Shown: positions 46,343 to 59,200, counted from the stretch's first letter. The stretch is DNA of 64,000 nucleotides from Muricea muricata (GCA_963855995.1 OY979716.1:41873818-41937817), one strand, 5' to 3'. Notes: generated from the letters alone by a model not told the origin. Numbers and translations are program-made.

Positions 46343-47071
46343 TGTTGAAAAGTTCCCAGATCTGGTCATTCCCGGTTTAGGGTCAGCTTTCTTGCCACTT
46401 AAGTTTGATCGCCATGGCTTGCATGTAACAAATTTAGGCCAAAAGTGTTCATGTTGCATCAGTGGAAGGGAAGCAGAAGGGATGTTAACTTTAGCAAAGA
46501 TTGTCCCTTTCCGTTTACTTTGGAAGATAGTAATTCAAGTGGGGCTAACATCTCGATCTTCAAGATAAGACTGAATTTGATTCTCTTTGACATTTTTGGC
46601 GATTCCAGATAGAAACAATTGCTTGATTGTATTTCTCTTTCTCTCAACTCCAATAAACCCATCGTCAATAACGACGGGTTTATTTGCTGGTAGTTCAACG
46701 GCTTTTGTCAGTCCGCCAGAACTATTAGGGACTGGATGTTTAGTCATTTCAGGAGCAGCGCTAGGGACAAGCTGGGAAGCCACCACTTCTGCGTATGTTG
46801 TTGGTTCAGACGTTTCTCCCATGTTTTGTAATTCCATAGCTCTTTCATCAGCTAATCGGCCATTCTTTGGAAGTTCCTCATTCCAATTGTTAACAGTGGT
46901 GTTAATTGCTTCTGCATCATAAATTTGAGCCTGTTTTGCACACTCGTTTGTTGGTGAGGTTACGGTTGACTTGTCAAAGATTGCTTTCTTTCTTGTGTTC
47001 GACCCTGTAGTGTGTGAATTATCGCCGCCGGGGAGAGAGATGTCGCCGATCTCCTCTCCTGCGCTCATCAA
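46343..47071 (-). pseudogene. Retroelement ORF1-like protein (RRM-like), broken
   Basis: The minus strand reads from MSAGEEIGDISLPG near 47065 through TYAEVVASQLVPS and DDGFIGVERKRNTIKQLFLS to a stop after YLEDRDVSPT (46535). It then resumes in another frame with QSKRKGTISAKVNIPSAS and FWPKFVTCKPWR, ending near 46345. KRxxxFLSGI...YLExRxVxPT followed by a basic, tryptophan-containing end is a pattern of ORF1 proteins of some animal LINEs. It abuts LINE C sequence of the opposite strand at 47072, which suggests insertion or recombination. Frame loss near 46535 marks it as dead. Confidence 0.55.
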
Positions 47072-47334
47072 TACTCCGATCTTTTATAGACCTTCAGTTG
47101 ACGAGCCAGAGTCACCGCCAGACTCAGTTGCCTCATCGACTGACTTTTGACCTTTCCCTGCTTCTTTGCAGGGGCATTTCGACCAATTGGTGCTTGGTGC
47201 ACCTGTATCCGACATAGAGTTGGCAAACGAGTCCAGCACCATCGACGAGATTAACTGGGCACTCCTCAGATAGCTGTCCAGTCCTGAGCTCCCACTCTCT
47301 CCGGAGTTTCTCCCCCCAACACTGGAATCAAACG

Positions 47335-49095
47335 ATGAATTTGATTTCAGTCAACATTAACGGATTAAATCACCATACTAAGCGAACTTGCACTGGTAGA
47401 TTGGCTCAAGTGCATGAAGGCTGATGTTGTGTGTCTTCAAGAGACGCACACGCCTTCACACGAATCTGCCAGAAAGTGGTTTGCAAATAGCGACTATCGC
47501 GTCGCCTCCTCTTCATTTACATCCAAGAGTGCAGGCGTCGCCATATTAGTAAGAGATTCCTGGAAGATCTCCAGGATCATAAAGGACGATCATGGCCGCT
47601 TTATACAAGTTTTTGTTGACTTTGGGGAGAATCAATTTAGTTTTCTCTCTTTATATGCTTCGAACACCAACCCGGAGCAAAATTGCTATTTTACATCACT
47701 GACACTTAATTGATCTATCGCGCCCCGTGTTTATTGGGGGTGATTTTCACTCCGTTCTTCATCCCGAAGTGGATAGAATGAGAGATACTTCTCACAATCC
47801 TGGTTGCTTTGCACACGGACGTGAGAGTGTTGCTGCTTCGGAGTCGCTCATGTCTTATACACAAACTTATCCGCTATGGCGTCAATTACATCCACGACGC
47901 GTAGCGTATTCGTGGACGCACGGATCAGGTGATTGTGCGTCGCGAATAGACATGGTGTGGGCTCCAACAGCCATGGCTGACTCGATTGAGGAATGCGAAT
48001 ACCATCCATCATTCCTCACAGACCATCAATATCTTTTGGTAAAATTCCATCTATTACCAAAAGTCGACTAGGGCCCAGGAGTGTGAAAATTCAATACTTC
48101 CCTTCTGCAAGAGCCTGGTGAGCTGTTTCTGGTCCCATTGGCAGTCCTTAGAAGATCATGAGGAGTTTTCCTCCCTTATGGACTGGTGGGACCAGGGTAA
48201 ATTTTATTTGAGAGAGGTTACTCATTCGTATTCTCGTTCGAAAGCTGCCGACCAATGCAGCAGGAAAACCTCTCTCACACGCCAAATGCACAAATTGAAA
48301 AGATCGTTCGACCAGGGGGATCGAACTGCATTTGGCAAATTATGTGAAGTCCAGCAAGAATTGTAAGGCATCGCTCTGCACGAGGAGCACGGGTGTGCGC
48401 TCGTTGCCAATGGGCCGAAAAAGGAGAGACTTCGTCTTCCTTCTTCAATCTAGAAACTCACCATAAAGCCCAACAGACGATGCACTCTATACACAATCCA
48501 GAGACTGGACTCGTACGCCACGACCCATTTGAGATCCTGGATGTGTGGCGCTCGTATTATTCGAACCTGCTTACAGCACAGGAATGCGATCCTGTTGTGC
48601 AAGACGAAATGCTCTCTCAGTTACATCGTCATCTTAGTACGGCCGAGAGAGCTGGCTGCGAAGGCAATCTTACTCTTGATGAGTGTTTTGAGGCTCTCAA
48701 GGGTATGCCTAAGGGTACAACCCCAGGTTCAGATGGCTTCCCAATGGAATTCTATCAATCATTGTGGCAAATGCGCGGCACTGACTTGGTTCGCGTCCTC
48801 AACGCAGCGTTTGAGGCCGGCCAACTCTCCACCTCACAGGGCTCGGGTTTGATTATTGTTCTTTACAAGAAGAACGATAAACTGGACACCAAGGATTGGC
48901 GTCCAATTAGTCTCTTAAATGTAGATTATAAGATCGCCACTAGGACTATATCTGGATGACTTCTTGGTGTAATGGGAAGCATTATTGGACCTGACCAAAC
49001 GTGTGGCATACGTGGCTGGTCCATTAGTGAGAATCTATTTACAATCAGAGATCTCCTTGAGTATGTTGATCGGGAAAACCTCCCCCCAGCCCTTC
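47335..49095 (+). pseudogene. LINE C ORF2, endonuclease and first RT part, broken
   Basis: Starts MNLISVNINGLNHHTK at 47335, shifts frame by 47414, and has VCLQETH. Another break follows near 47712, then IGGDFHSVLHPEVDR, SRIDMVW and TDHQYLLVKF. The GDFN block reads GDFH, changing a residue that is normally conserved in APE endonucleases. From 48393 the frame has EKGETSSSFFNLE, PGSDGFPMEFYQSLW and KDWRPISLLNVDYKI before a TGA near 48957. It then continues at lower quality to the insertion site at 49095. Confidence 0.8.
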
Positions 49096-51848
49096 TAGGC
49101 CGTTCGCCATGACCCGATATCGTTCACTTTCATTAAGCATGTCGTGGAACTGAGGAAACTTTACAGAACATAACTTTTTCAAACACGGGGAGTTCGAATC
49201 TGAAAAGTTGCCGCTCCTCCGACCCGCAGTTTTTTCATAAAATCCATTTTAATTCCACTCTTTCGAGACGCTTCAAATAATCTCCCGCCATTTCGAATTC
49301 TTTAATATTCCGTTTGCAATCGCTCAGAATGGTGATCCCTCAACTTGCGGTAAATTGTCATTCTAACCGATGGAATTCCTAAAATCATTAATTTTGTAAA
49401 CACATGGCTCCTTACAAAGGTGCTAGTCATGTTTGTGTGTGTGAAGTCCATTTCCACGGCAAAAATGGAGAAATTAGAAGGGATATTAGCAAAAATTTTT
49501 GAGACATAATAAAGCAGTGCTTACATACGTCTTTACCATAAACAGAACTCGCAAAAGTCTACTATTCAGACAAGTTTACTATATTACAAGTAACCTTTAA
49601 AGAGAGAGCTAAAGCCATCCTTGCCAATGCTGGACGAAAACGTTTGTAATAGGAAAGCAAGGGACAAATTCATTCTATTTCCAGTTCTGAAAAAGGTAAT
49701 AGATTAATTGTCCTTATCCATCTTCAAATGTTTTTCCCTAAATTTGCTCAATCTGTAAACAGCCTGGGGCTTTAGATATCACAGATATGACATTTCCATC
49801 TGGCTTTTTTCAGTCTGGGTTATCTTGAATGGAAGTTGTCACAATGCAACATAGTATCCCAGACTGTAACTATTAAAAGCGATTTCTGATTTCGCGGATA
49901 ATGTAATGATAAAAGTATAACAATAGCCAGCATAGAACTGTAGAGCTGCAACTGGTTTTTTCTGATGCAAAAAAAACTCAATTATTTTGATAAACAGGAA
50001 CAAGACATCTGCTAGAGCTTTCACTTCACCTGCCAAGAGTAGAAGAAAATGTGCGCAAGGGACACCAACAATTCCCTTTTAAAATCAGTTGTTATTAGGG
50101 TCAATTGTATATGTGATTCTAATGTAACACATAGGTTGGAAACATGTTGGAAACACCTCTCACTTCTAGATACCTTCCAGGAAAATTTAATTAGGCATTG
50201 GCTTGAGAGATACCCCTCTTGCAGCTTGTAACTGGGGGGTATTACCCCACCAGTGATATCGCAACTGCTGCAATAACACTCCATTGTAAAAACGATATTC
50301 GGTGCACTATTTTGTCACCTTGTTTATATATATTGAACAGGCATTGTTTATATATATTGAGCAGCCTCTTAGTGAAATTAATGGTCACTTACAGTAGTGA
50401 GCTATAAATTGTGTCTCTTTTATGGGAGGTTTGGATGAAAACCCCCTTTATTGAAGATTGTTCTGCCGGTTTATTTTCAACTTAGGTTGATAAGTGCTTT
50501 AGTGCATGCTACTGTTGGTGTTTCAGACCTCATGTTTCTTGTGCACTGAAGTAACTGGACACACTGAAGACAATATATATTTTATTTGTAGTTCTAATAA
50601 TATTATTGGAAAGTGAGGAACAAAACATTTAAAACAGAAGTTTCAAGCGTTAACGCTTAATGAATACATGAAAACAATTGTTGCAAAACTCTCTGATATT
50701 TAAAAATTGTCAACTAGTTATTTATCCTGGGAGGTTATGTACAGTTAATGATGAAGGTGGACTATTATTGATTTTACCTATTTTTGGTCAAAGCCAAAGG
50801 CAACATTTTTGCTGCAGTTATCAGGGGCGTAGCCAAGGGGGGGCAGTCCCAATCATCCGAGAAACCATTTTTTCAAAACGTTGAAATCCGGGTAGAAAAT
50901 TGTTGGGGGGATTATTTGATAGTGAAAGAAGACCACTTTACCAAAAAAAGAGGAAAAAACACCTGATTTAATTTATATATTTTGAATTACTAAAAAGTCA
51001 TTTCTATTTTCTATCAACTTGATGGTCTCGTAAATTCTTCTTGCCCAAACTTCCAGAATGGGGAACCCTTATTTTTCTGAATTTCAGAAACCCTATATAG
51101 AATGTTAAACTTCCTCGGTGGGGATGTCGTCTGAGAACTATTAAATGAGCTCGCCCCCCCCCCCCAAAGTCAGGGCCCTGGCTACGCCCCTGGCAGTTAT
51201 ACTTGGCTCTTAGGCACAACATTGCTGATAACTTATTATTAGTTATACTTTCCTGGTTGTCCGATGCTTTCCTCTGACAAATGTTTTCGACCAGCATTGG
51301 CAAGGGTGGTTTTAGGTCTCTCAAGCTTACTTATATTACCTGAATCGTCGACTTCTGTGAGTTTTTTATATGATAAAAATAGGTTTAAGCACTGTTTTCT
51401 TATGTCTCAATAATTTTTGCTAATATATCCCTTTTGGTAGCTCTTTTATTTCTACATTTGCCGTGGAAATGGACTTCACAACACAAACATGACTAGCAGC
51501 TTTGTAAGAAGCCATGTGTTTACAAAGTGAATGATTTTAGCAATTCCATCGGTTAGAATGACAATTTACCGCGAGTTGAGGGATCTGGGACAGAATAATC
51601 ACCATTCTGAGCGATTGCAAACGGAATATTGAAGAATTTAAAATGGCGGGAGATTATTTGAAGCGTGTTGAAAGAATGAGAATTAAAATGGATTTTATGA
51701 AAAAACTGCGGGTGAGAGGAGCGGCAACTTTTCAGATTCGAACTCCCCGTTTTGAAAAAGTTATGTTCTGCAAAGTTACCTCAGTTCCACGACATGCTTA
51801 ATGAAATTTGTTTTCTAGCCACATTTTCGAACTACGGCGAACGGCCTA
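49096..51848. mobile_element. 2.75-kb foldback DNA transposon with ~0.6-kb arms, TTC duplication
   Basis: The tips are TAGGCCGTTCGCC and its complement. Inverted arms extend from about 49096-49680 and 51200-51848, for example GTGGAAATGGACTTCACA-type and TTTCGTCCAGCATTGGCAAG-type blocks. TTC lies at 49093-49095 and 51849-51851. Deleting the element with one TTC rejoins LINE C in frame into LSLDQEKAFDRV, which confirms the boundaries. No transposase ORF is present, so it is non-autonomous. A hAT-like MITE sits inside at 50822-51192. Confidence 0.85.
50822..51192. mobile_element. hAT-like MITE with perfect 8-bp duplication
   Basis: CAGGGGCGTAGCCAAGG at the left and CCTGGCTACGCCCCTG at the right. 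GCAGTTAT is present at 50814-50821 and at 51193-51200. A young insertion relative to its host. Confidence 0.92.
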
Positions 51849-51851
51849 TTC

Positions 51852-53608
51852 TCTCTTTAGACCAAGAGAAGGCATTCGATCGTGTTGATTGGGGTTTCCT
51901 GCGTCGCATACTCGAAACATTTAACTTTGGCACAGATTTTATGAACTGGGTCAAATTATTCTACACAGACGTTGAATCTGCCGTTGTCATCAGCGGCTGG
52001 ACATCCTCTTTCTTTCGCCCCTCGCGGGATGTCCGACAGGGGTGTGCTTTGTCTCCTCTTTTGTATGTTCTTTCCATCGAGGTGCTCACCGAGTGCATTT
52101 GCAAGTCACCTAAAATCACTGGTGTTACAATACCGCACTCGATGGATCCATACACATGCTCCGCCTACGCTGACGATACAACGTCAGTTGCGACTAACGA
52201 TCAATCAATAGAGGAGACATTCAACGTCTATACTAAATTCGAACGTGCCTCTGGCGCTCGACTAAATCGCGGAAAGTCGAAAGGAATGTGGGCTGGTTCG
52301 TGGAAGGATCGCCAAGATACCCCTTATGGGTTGCAGTGGGTTAAACAACTGCCACTGCTCAGAGCGACCTTAAGCGTTGGTGATTACAGCACGCCAACAT
52401 GGGAACCAGCAGTTAGTAATTTGGAATTGCGACTTTCTGCTTAGGCAGGCCGTCAGCTGTCTTTCCAAGGAAAGACAGTCATCATCAACAGCCTGGCTTT
52501 GTCCCAGGTTTGGCATTTATGCCACATTTTTCTGGTGCAGGGTTGGACCTGAAAACGCATCCTAACGGCGGTCCGAAATTTCTTTTGATCGTGCAAAAGA
52601 GATCTTGTTGCACGTACAATGGTCAGCCTTCCCAAAGGCCAGGGTGGCTTCGGGGTTATAAACTTACGCGAAAAGGCTGATTTGTTTGCATTGCAGTGGC
52701 TGAGGTGCTTCTTTGCCCAGTTTGAGGGCAAATGGAAAGCATTCTTTATGCATTTTTACACGTCTACATTCGACATGCAGCCACGCAATGCGCTATTGTC
52801 CGAGAAGTATCGCCAGCAGATCAAACAACTTCCTGCTTTCTACCAAATCATCCATCGGGTATGGCGGACCCTGGATGGTGGCGTAGCAAATGGCGATGTG
52901 CTCAGTCTTAATGCGTCTTCTAATGTCCCAATAGGATTAGATCAAATCTCTTCATGGAATGTGTATGCCCTTCTGCCGCTCGAAACTACAAAGAGCCGCA
53001 TTGCATCCAGAAGTATCTGCCAATTTACGGTCAGTTGCACTGGTCTCAACCTGGAGCCAGTTGCATATTTGCGATCTTGACCGTAAAGTCATCGATCTTA
53101 AGTGGCAGATAGCACACAGTGTGCTTTACACAGGTGCTCGTCTTGCGCATCGCTTTGGCATGCACCACATTGAGAGTCTCTGTTTTTGTCAAGCTGACGA
53201 CGAGACTCTCAATCACCTGTTCTTCAATGCGAGCTGGCTCGCCTTCTGGTTGCTTGGGTATACTTCAACTTATATACCATCAATCCAACCGCTAGTCGGT
53301 TTACTGTTGAGGAGTTGTTGTTTGGGTTTTCGGAAGCACGTCGTCGAGCAATTCCTGCAATCATCATTTACATGCTGTTGGTTGTAAAACATACTATCTG
53401 GGTTGCTCGCTGTGACTTCCGATGTCGTCAGAGGATGGCAATTATCTCAGAATGTCTTAATAAAGTTATAGCAAAATTAAAATTCATTCTTACATTATTA
53501 TCGAAACGGTGCAAGAACCCTGCTCAAATAAGCGCGTTTGAGCGAGGGTGGCTTGCCCATGGTTCTTTAAGGCGCTTTGAGGGCCAGGAGCTTGTCTTCT
53601 CCTTCTGA
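51852..53608 (+). pseudogene. LINE C ORF2, rest of RT and C-terminal region, broken
   Basis: Continues with LDQEKAFDRVDWGFLRR, DVRQGCALSPLLYVLSIE and the catalytic YADD at 52166-52177. The frame meets a TAG at 52444 and several later stops and shifts (about 52550, 53080, 53390). The thumb and tail remain recognisable: KGQGGFGVINLREKADLFAL, then WQIAHSVLYTGARLAHRFGM and CFCQADDETLNHLFF, and finally FERGWLAHGSLRRF ending at 53608. Decay is heavier than in LINE A. Confidence 0.8.
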
Positions 53609-53844
53609 GTGTCGTCCTTTTAATAATTTCCTGATGTGACCTTAGTGTGTCACATCGTCCCATTATTTTATCATTAGTTAGATCATTATTATTGTAATTA
53701 ATTTTAATTGGTAGGGGTTTGCGTATATGTTTAGGATTGTCAATATGTACCGTTCGTAACCATGTTTGTCTTGTAAAATTAGCGCTAAATGTGGGCCAGT
53801 GCCACGTCACTGCCAAAAGAAATAGCCGGTGCCCACATTTAGTC

Positions 53845-54142
53845 GGGGTTCGGGATCATCTCCCTGGTCGTTTGCGTGCCGGTGCACACCCCGAAATACG
53901 ACATTCCATTGGACGTTCTCTTACTAGGGACGGACATGTCGTCTCTGAAATATAAACTTACCCAACGCGAGAGGCACCTTGATCAACTAGGAGGTCCTCT
54001 CAGGATGAGGCCCTTTCATTACACTAAGACTGGGTTGACTCCTACGATTACCCTTAATGTGGGTAACTTGAGCGTAGAATTTCTGCTTGTGGGGACCTGT
54101 GTTCGCGGTCGTCCCCTTCTATCTGACCTTAAAGAACTTTAA
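53845..54142 (+). CDS. Unrecognised ~100-aa ORF upstream of a U2 gene
   Basis: An open frame contains VHTPKYDIPLDVLLLGTDMS and HLDQLGGPLRMRPFHYTKTG and ends at TAA 54140-54142. Composition looks protein-like, but no domain was recognised. It begins next to a small inverted repeat (CTAAATGTGGGCCAGTGCC with GGTGCCCACATTTAG, 53783-53841). It may be a fragment of another mobile element. Confidence 0.3.
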
Positions 54143-54339
54143 TAGCTTATTTAGAAGAGTAATTGTGACTGACGAGTGCACAAGGTAAACAGACCGAGAC
54201 AGAGACAATTATAGAATGGATCGCATGACACTACTCGGTAGTAGTGACAATGAAAAAGCAGCAGTCACAGCTGCTATATACAGTACTATGTCTTGGTCTC
54301 GAACTGTCTGCCTTTGCTGTACGCTTTTAACGAAGTAAG

Positions 54340-54547
54340 TCGTGTTGCTGAATCGCCGGAAGTTTGCGCGTGATGATTAAAGCCGTAGACGGTGCCCACG
54401 CCGTGTATGCATGACGTGACCTGTGTACTCGAAACGGCCCGTTCGTGTGCTGCACGAGCAACTCTGATGCAAACTCAACTCACAAAAGCACCGCGTGCAC
54501 GCACGCCAAAGCAAGGGGTATAAAGGCTTCTCAATCCCAGGCACTGT
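54340..54547 (+). promoter_or_regulatory. Likely U2 snRNA gene upstream (promoter) region
   Basis: Directly precedes a perfect U2 5' end. GTATAAAGG lies at 54518-54526, about 22-30 bases before the U2 start, at TATA-box spacing. GC-rich segments lie further up. U2 promoters usually rely on a proximal sequence element about 50-60 bp upstream; I cannot identify that element by eye. Inferred from position. Confidence 0.45.
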
Positions 54548-54574
54548 ATCGCTTCTCGGCCTTTTGGCTAAGAT
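54548..54574 (+). ncRNA. U2 snRNA gene, first 27 nt, interrupted by LINE B
   Basis: A perfect match to the conserved U2 5' end, beginning ATCGCTTCTCGGCCTTTTGG and ending CTAAGAT. LINE B starts at the next base. The remainder (AAGTGTAGTATCTGTTC) is found at 60269 after LINE B. Confidence 0.9.
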
Positions 54575-54964
54575 ATAACTTATCCGCTGGTGATAGAGTG
54601 AAGACGAAGAACGAAGAACAAGAGCAAGACAAGCAAGAAAAGAAGACCTGACCGTTTTAGAAGATCCTGATTGAAGACTGTGACGAAGTTTTGGTGTGCC
54701 TAGCAGTTGCAGTTGGTCTCGTGTGCTGTCCAGTTGGCTTGGCCTTGGTCCTGTCCTTTGGTCCTGCCTGCTGGCCGTGGTCCTTCTTGGCCTTTCCTTG
54801 TGTGGTGGTCCAGCCCGTGTCCGTGTGGTTTTGGCTCGGCCTCTTTTGTATATATTGGTGTGTTCGTGTGTGTGCGTGTGGACTTTTTGGACAATTCGTG
54901 TTGGTTCATCCCAAATTGGGGCAAACCGTGGTAACTTTATACATTTATTTTTCTAATACTTACA

Positions 54965-56235
54965 ATGCCAATTTACGAGAACAAGAGGGCAGTGATATGC
55001 ACGATACCCTCTTTGGCACTAAAGCCAGCCCCCACCCTGGCGGGTATTTTAGACGACCTAGAGGGGCAAATTGGCTCGGAACGTATGAAATCCTTGGTAT
55101 GCAATATAATGCAACATGGAAACAAGGCTTTCCTGCTCCATCTGGCTAGCCCGGACCAGATCCCGGAATTTATCGCCCACAGGTACACCTTCAGGGGGCA
55201 TCAGCTCAACATTCAGCCGGTGAAATCAACAACCATAGTTGTGCTAGACCGAGTACCGTACGGTCTACCCTCCGCAGCGATCACGACCGCCGTGGTAAAA
55301 TACGGTACAGTGTCGTCCCTTAAGGCCATTATAAGGGGTACGGAATGTCCAAATATCGCCTTGAAATAGAACTCAAGCAAGACATTCCGAGCAGAATTAA
55401 TATTCAAGGCAACCCACTCAATGTGTTTTACAAGAACCAGCCTCGATCCTGCTTCGTTTGTCGCGAGGCAGGCCACGAGGCCCGTAACTGTCCACGTAAG
55501 GGGGGCCCTGCACGTTTCCCCGACCCACCACCCGGTACTCGCTCCTTCGCGGAGATTGCGGCTGGGGCCAAACCGCCTGTCATCCCCACCCCTACAGATA
55601 ACGACAACCCAGATCCTCCCTCGGCAGTGGAATCTAGAACGAAGTCAAAAGAAGGCGATCAACCCGAGATGGACGTGGAGGAGTCCTCTGCCACCAAGAC
55701 CTCAGAGATTGTCCCGCCTGCGGAGGGCGAATCCATACTACCTCCTCCACCCCCAGCGCCGGTCCCACCTGCTCTGCCTGCCGTGGTTCCGGAGTCCTCA
55801 TGCGACCAAACGGTCGTGCCGCCAGTCAACGATGAGAATGTGTCTCTCCCGTCGACCTTAGAATCCAGCACTGATGCACATCCCCCGCCAGTCCTCGACA
55901 TCCACATGCTCTCGATGACTGAAGTACCACCATCACCGGATCTCCTCAAACAATTCGAAAATACCCCCCCGTCCCTCCAACCCCGTCCTGGTAACGTATC
56001 TGAACCGTCAGATCCCTCTCAACTTACTATCGACCAGATGACACCCAGCCAGTTACAAAGCCTGCGATCCAAAGCCACGAAACGCAAAACCACGTCTACA
56101 AAGCGCCTGTCTCATACCCAACACGGCAGTGGACGTAACAGGACCAACCCCTCCATGATCACCAGCAGTAAGAAGAAAAAGTCTTCCACCGCCAAACGGT
56201 CCTCCCCTCCACAGACAACCGATGAGGAACACTAA
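54965..56235 (+). pseudogene. LINE B ORF1 (CCHC zinc knuckle, Pro-rich tail), one frameshift
   Basis: The first frame begins MPIYENKRAV at 54965 and carries an RRM-like N-part (TTIVVLDRVPYGLPS) until about 55345. A one-base shift moves to the frame that ends at 56235. That frame has the zinc knuckle CFVCREAGHEARNCP near 55450-55495, then a Pro/Ser-rich acidic linker. It ends in a Lys/Arg/Ser-rich tail (KKKKSSTAKRSSPP). This is the nucleic-acid-binding partner of ORF2. Confidence 0.8.
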
Positions 56236-59200
56236 AATCTTAACCTTAAACGTGCAGGGTCTGCGTGGGCAGGCCTCAAGGGATGTGCTATTTGCATGGG
56301 TTTTATGTTTAAATATCGATATTCTCTGTGTGCAAGAAACGCATGCAAACTCCATCCAGGAATTCTCCTCCTGGGTGGAGGATTATAATAATAGGGCCCC
56401 GCCGCACAAGCAATTGTGTTGCGAAAGTTCACCGGGTAGCACGCGCTCCTCGGGTGTTGCTATTCTCTTTCGCCTCCTCTTTCAGGTTAAACATGTTCGA
56501 AGGGATGACTGTGGACGCCTTATTGTTGTTGAATTTTCTGGCAACAATTTTGACTTCCAAGTCATGTGCCTATATGCGCCGAATTCTAGGGATGAAGGGC
56601 GTCAATTTTTTGAGTCCCTTTATCAATCTATTGATCCAGACATCCCAATCGTGATGTGTGGGGATTTTAATGCAACGGTCGATCCTCATGTCGATCGTTT
56701 CGGATGCAACCCTGTATCCCCCTGGGCAAACAATTGGGCCTCCACTCATCGACAGTTGATGAGTACATTCGATCTCTGCGATGCTTGGCGTGCTAGTCAC
56801 CCCAACGTCAAGGAGTTCACCTGGAGAAGGACAAATGGTTCCCAGGGTTCGCGTATCGACATGATCTGGTTGCCTGCGCGTTATTTGGGCCTGGTCAGGC
56901 AGATAGAAATTTCACCGTATCTTCGGTCTGACCATCAGTGCGTGTACCTCGAGATTGACTTCCCTTGGGGCGTCGAGCGAAGTCCCGGATTGTGGAAATT
57001 TAACGTTTCGTTACTGCAACGTGAGGCCTTTTGCACCGGCGTCGAAGAACTCTGGTGCAACCGGCGCCGCGAGAAGGGGGGTTTTCTCTCCTTTCTAATT
57101 GGTACGAGGCCGGCAAAGTACGATTGCGACGGTTTGTTGTCGACTTTTCGCGTAATCTTGCGCAGGAGAACGGCGACAAATTTGCCGGGTTAAATTCCAG
57201 GCTCGCTGAATTAGAACGACGGGTCCATCGTGGTGAAAATCTCTCCGCGCTTCTAGATAAGGCTAGGGCTGAGCTTGAGGAGTTTTTATCTCACCAAGCT
57301 CAGGGTGCTAAGTTACGGGCGCAGGTCCGGGAGGCTGTTGAAGGGGAGAGGTCAACGGCATATTTCCTCAGGAAGGAAAGAGTTCGAGGCCAGCAGAAAC
57401 TGATCAATGCCATTCAGCGGCGTGATGGGACTGTGGTCACAAGCAAAACTGACGTTATGGATGTCTGGAGTGAATTCTATTTTCGTTTGTTCTCGTCGCA
57501 GAAATTGTCTGAAGGTGACCAAGGGCTCTTTCTCGACTCCATCGAACGTAGACTCACCCCAGCCGAATCCAGGTTGTGTGAGGGGGACCTCACCATTGAG
57601 GAATGTTCGAAAGCTCTTTCGAACATGCCATCAGCTAAATCGCCCGGGGTAGACGGTCTCCCAGCCGAATTTTTTCGGCGTTTTTGGGACACGTTGGGCC
57701 CAGATTTAGTCGAAGTATACAACTCTTGTTTTCACCACGGTCGACTTTGCCAATCCCAAAGAAACGGGGCCATCACTCTTCTGTATAAGAAGGGAGATTG
57801 CCTCGATCCGGCGAATTGGAGGCCCATCACTCTTTTGTGCGTGGACTACAAAATCGCCGCTAAGGCCCTAGGGAACCGTCTTCTGCAGGTGATCGCCTCG
57901 GTGGTTTCACCCGACCAGTCCTGTGGTATCCCAGGTCGGTCCCCTGCTGAAAACGTTAGGTTGCTTTTGGACGTAGCATGTTATGCGGACCAAAACAACA
58001 TAGGAGGAGCGATCGTCTCCTTAGATCAGGAGAAGGCTTTTGACAGAGTGGAAATCTCATTCTTGATGAAAGTCTTAGAACGCATGGGATTTGGCCCGTC
58101 CTTTAGGGCATGGATTAGGTTACTCTATACCGAGGTGCACTCCGCTGTCGTCGTGAATGGTTTAGTTACGGAGCCTTTTCCGGTGACCAGGGGGGTGCGC
58201 CAAGGTTGTCCACTCTCGCCTTTGTTGTACGTTCTGGCGATGGAATCGTTGGCATGTGCGGTTCGAGCTGATCCTAAGATCGACGGCTTTCCTCTTCCGG
58301 GGGGGAACAACGTAGTGAAGCTCTCGCAATGTGCGGACGATACATCAAGCTTTGTGTGTAGCGATGCTTCTTTGCATGCGCTGTTTGGCCTGTTCGCGAA
58401 GTACGAGGGAGCCAGTGGGGCGCGCTTGAACCAAGGCAAATGCTGCGGTCTCTTGCTCAGCCCCTGGCGGACTCGTACTTCGTTCCTGGTGGATTTAAAA
58501 TGGTCTTCTAGTTACATCGAGGTCCTGGGGGCGAGAATCTCTCCGGATGGTTCTCAAGACTGGGAGCCTGCGCTTAAAGCACTAGACTGTGTTTTCGTTT
58601 CCTGGCAACACCGCAGATTATCATATCGGGGGCGCGCGTTAGTTGCATGCATGCTGGGTGTTAGTCAGTTCTGGTACTTGGGTTCCACGGTGCCTGTGGA
58701 CTCTCACCTAGCCCCTAGGATAAGCAGATCAGTTTTTTCCTTCATATGGGACTATAAGAGGGAGTGGCTCAGTCGGTCTTCGGCCTCTTTACCCCCTCCC
58801 TTGGAGGGCTGGGTGCTATTGATATTGCTTCGAAGCTGGCATCACTCCGGGTGATGTGGATTAAGCGCTTCCTTGTCGGTCGCGAACATCCTTGGAAATG
58901 CTTTTTTCGGCATTTCCTTCGCCGCGCTTTTCTTGCTGAACCAGTTGAACGTGTTTTTAGCTTCTCCAATGTGGGCCCATCTACTAGGCGACGACTTCCA
59001 CAATTTTATCAGCAAGTCTTGGACGCGGGGCTCCGACTTGGGACAATCTCTCGGGTTGAAACCGACTGGGTGGTTTGCTGCAACCGCCACCTACAAATTC
59101 CACTGGACAACCTTTCTGCACATCGCGCCTACCTTCAGTTTCGCGGGCACTCTACACCTCGTTGCGTCAACACGTTCAAGGTCTATAACATCGACTGGCG

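Larger units (their letters stand above)
47072..53770 (+). mobile_element. LINE C: APE-type non-LTR retrotransposon, 5'-truncated and split
   Basis: The element starts within the end of ORF1 (47072-47270), followed by ORF2 with APE and RT regions. A 2753-bp DNA element interrupts it at 49096-51848. The 3' UTR after 53608 fades by about 53770. Protein differs clearly from LINE A and LINE B but keeps the same domain order, so it is a third family of the same broad group. No U2 sequence was found at its ends, unlike the others. Confidence 0.75.

Noticed and set aside
54691-55149. Hydrophobic ORFs at the start of LINE B
   Set aside because: They overlap the LINE B leader and ORF1 in other frames; no signal peptide logic, and the composition follows GT-rich DNA.
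56232-57722. Minus-strand ORFs in LINE B
   Set aside because: Shadows of the APE and RT frames, without motifs.
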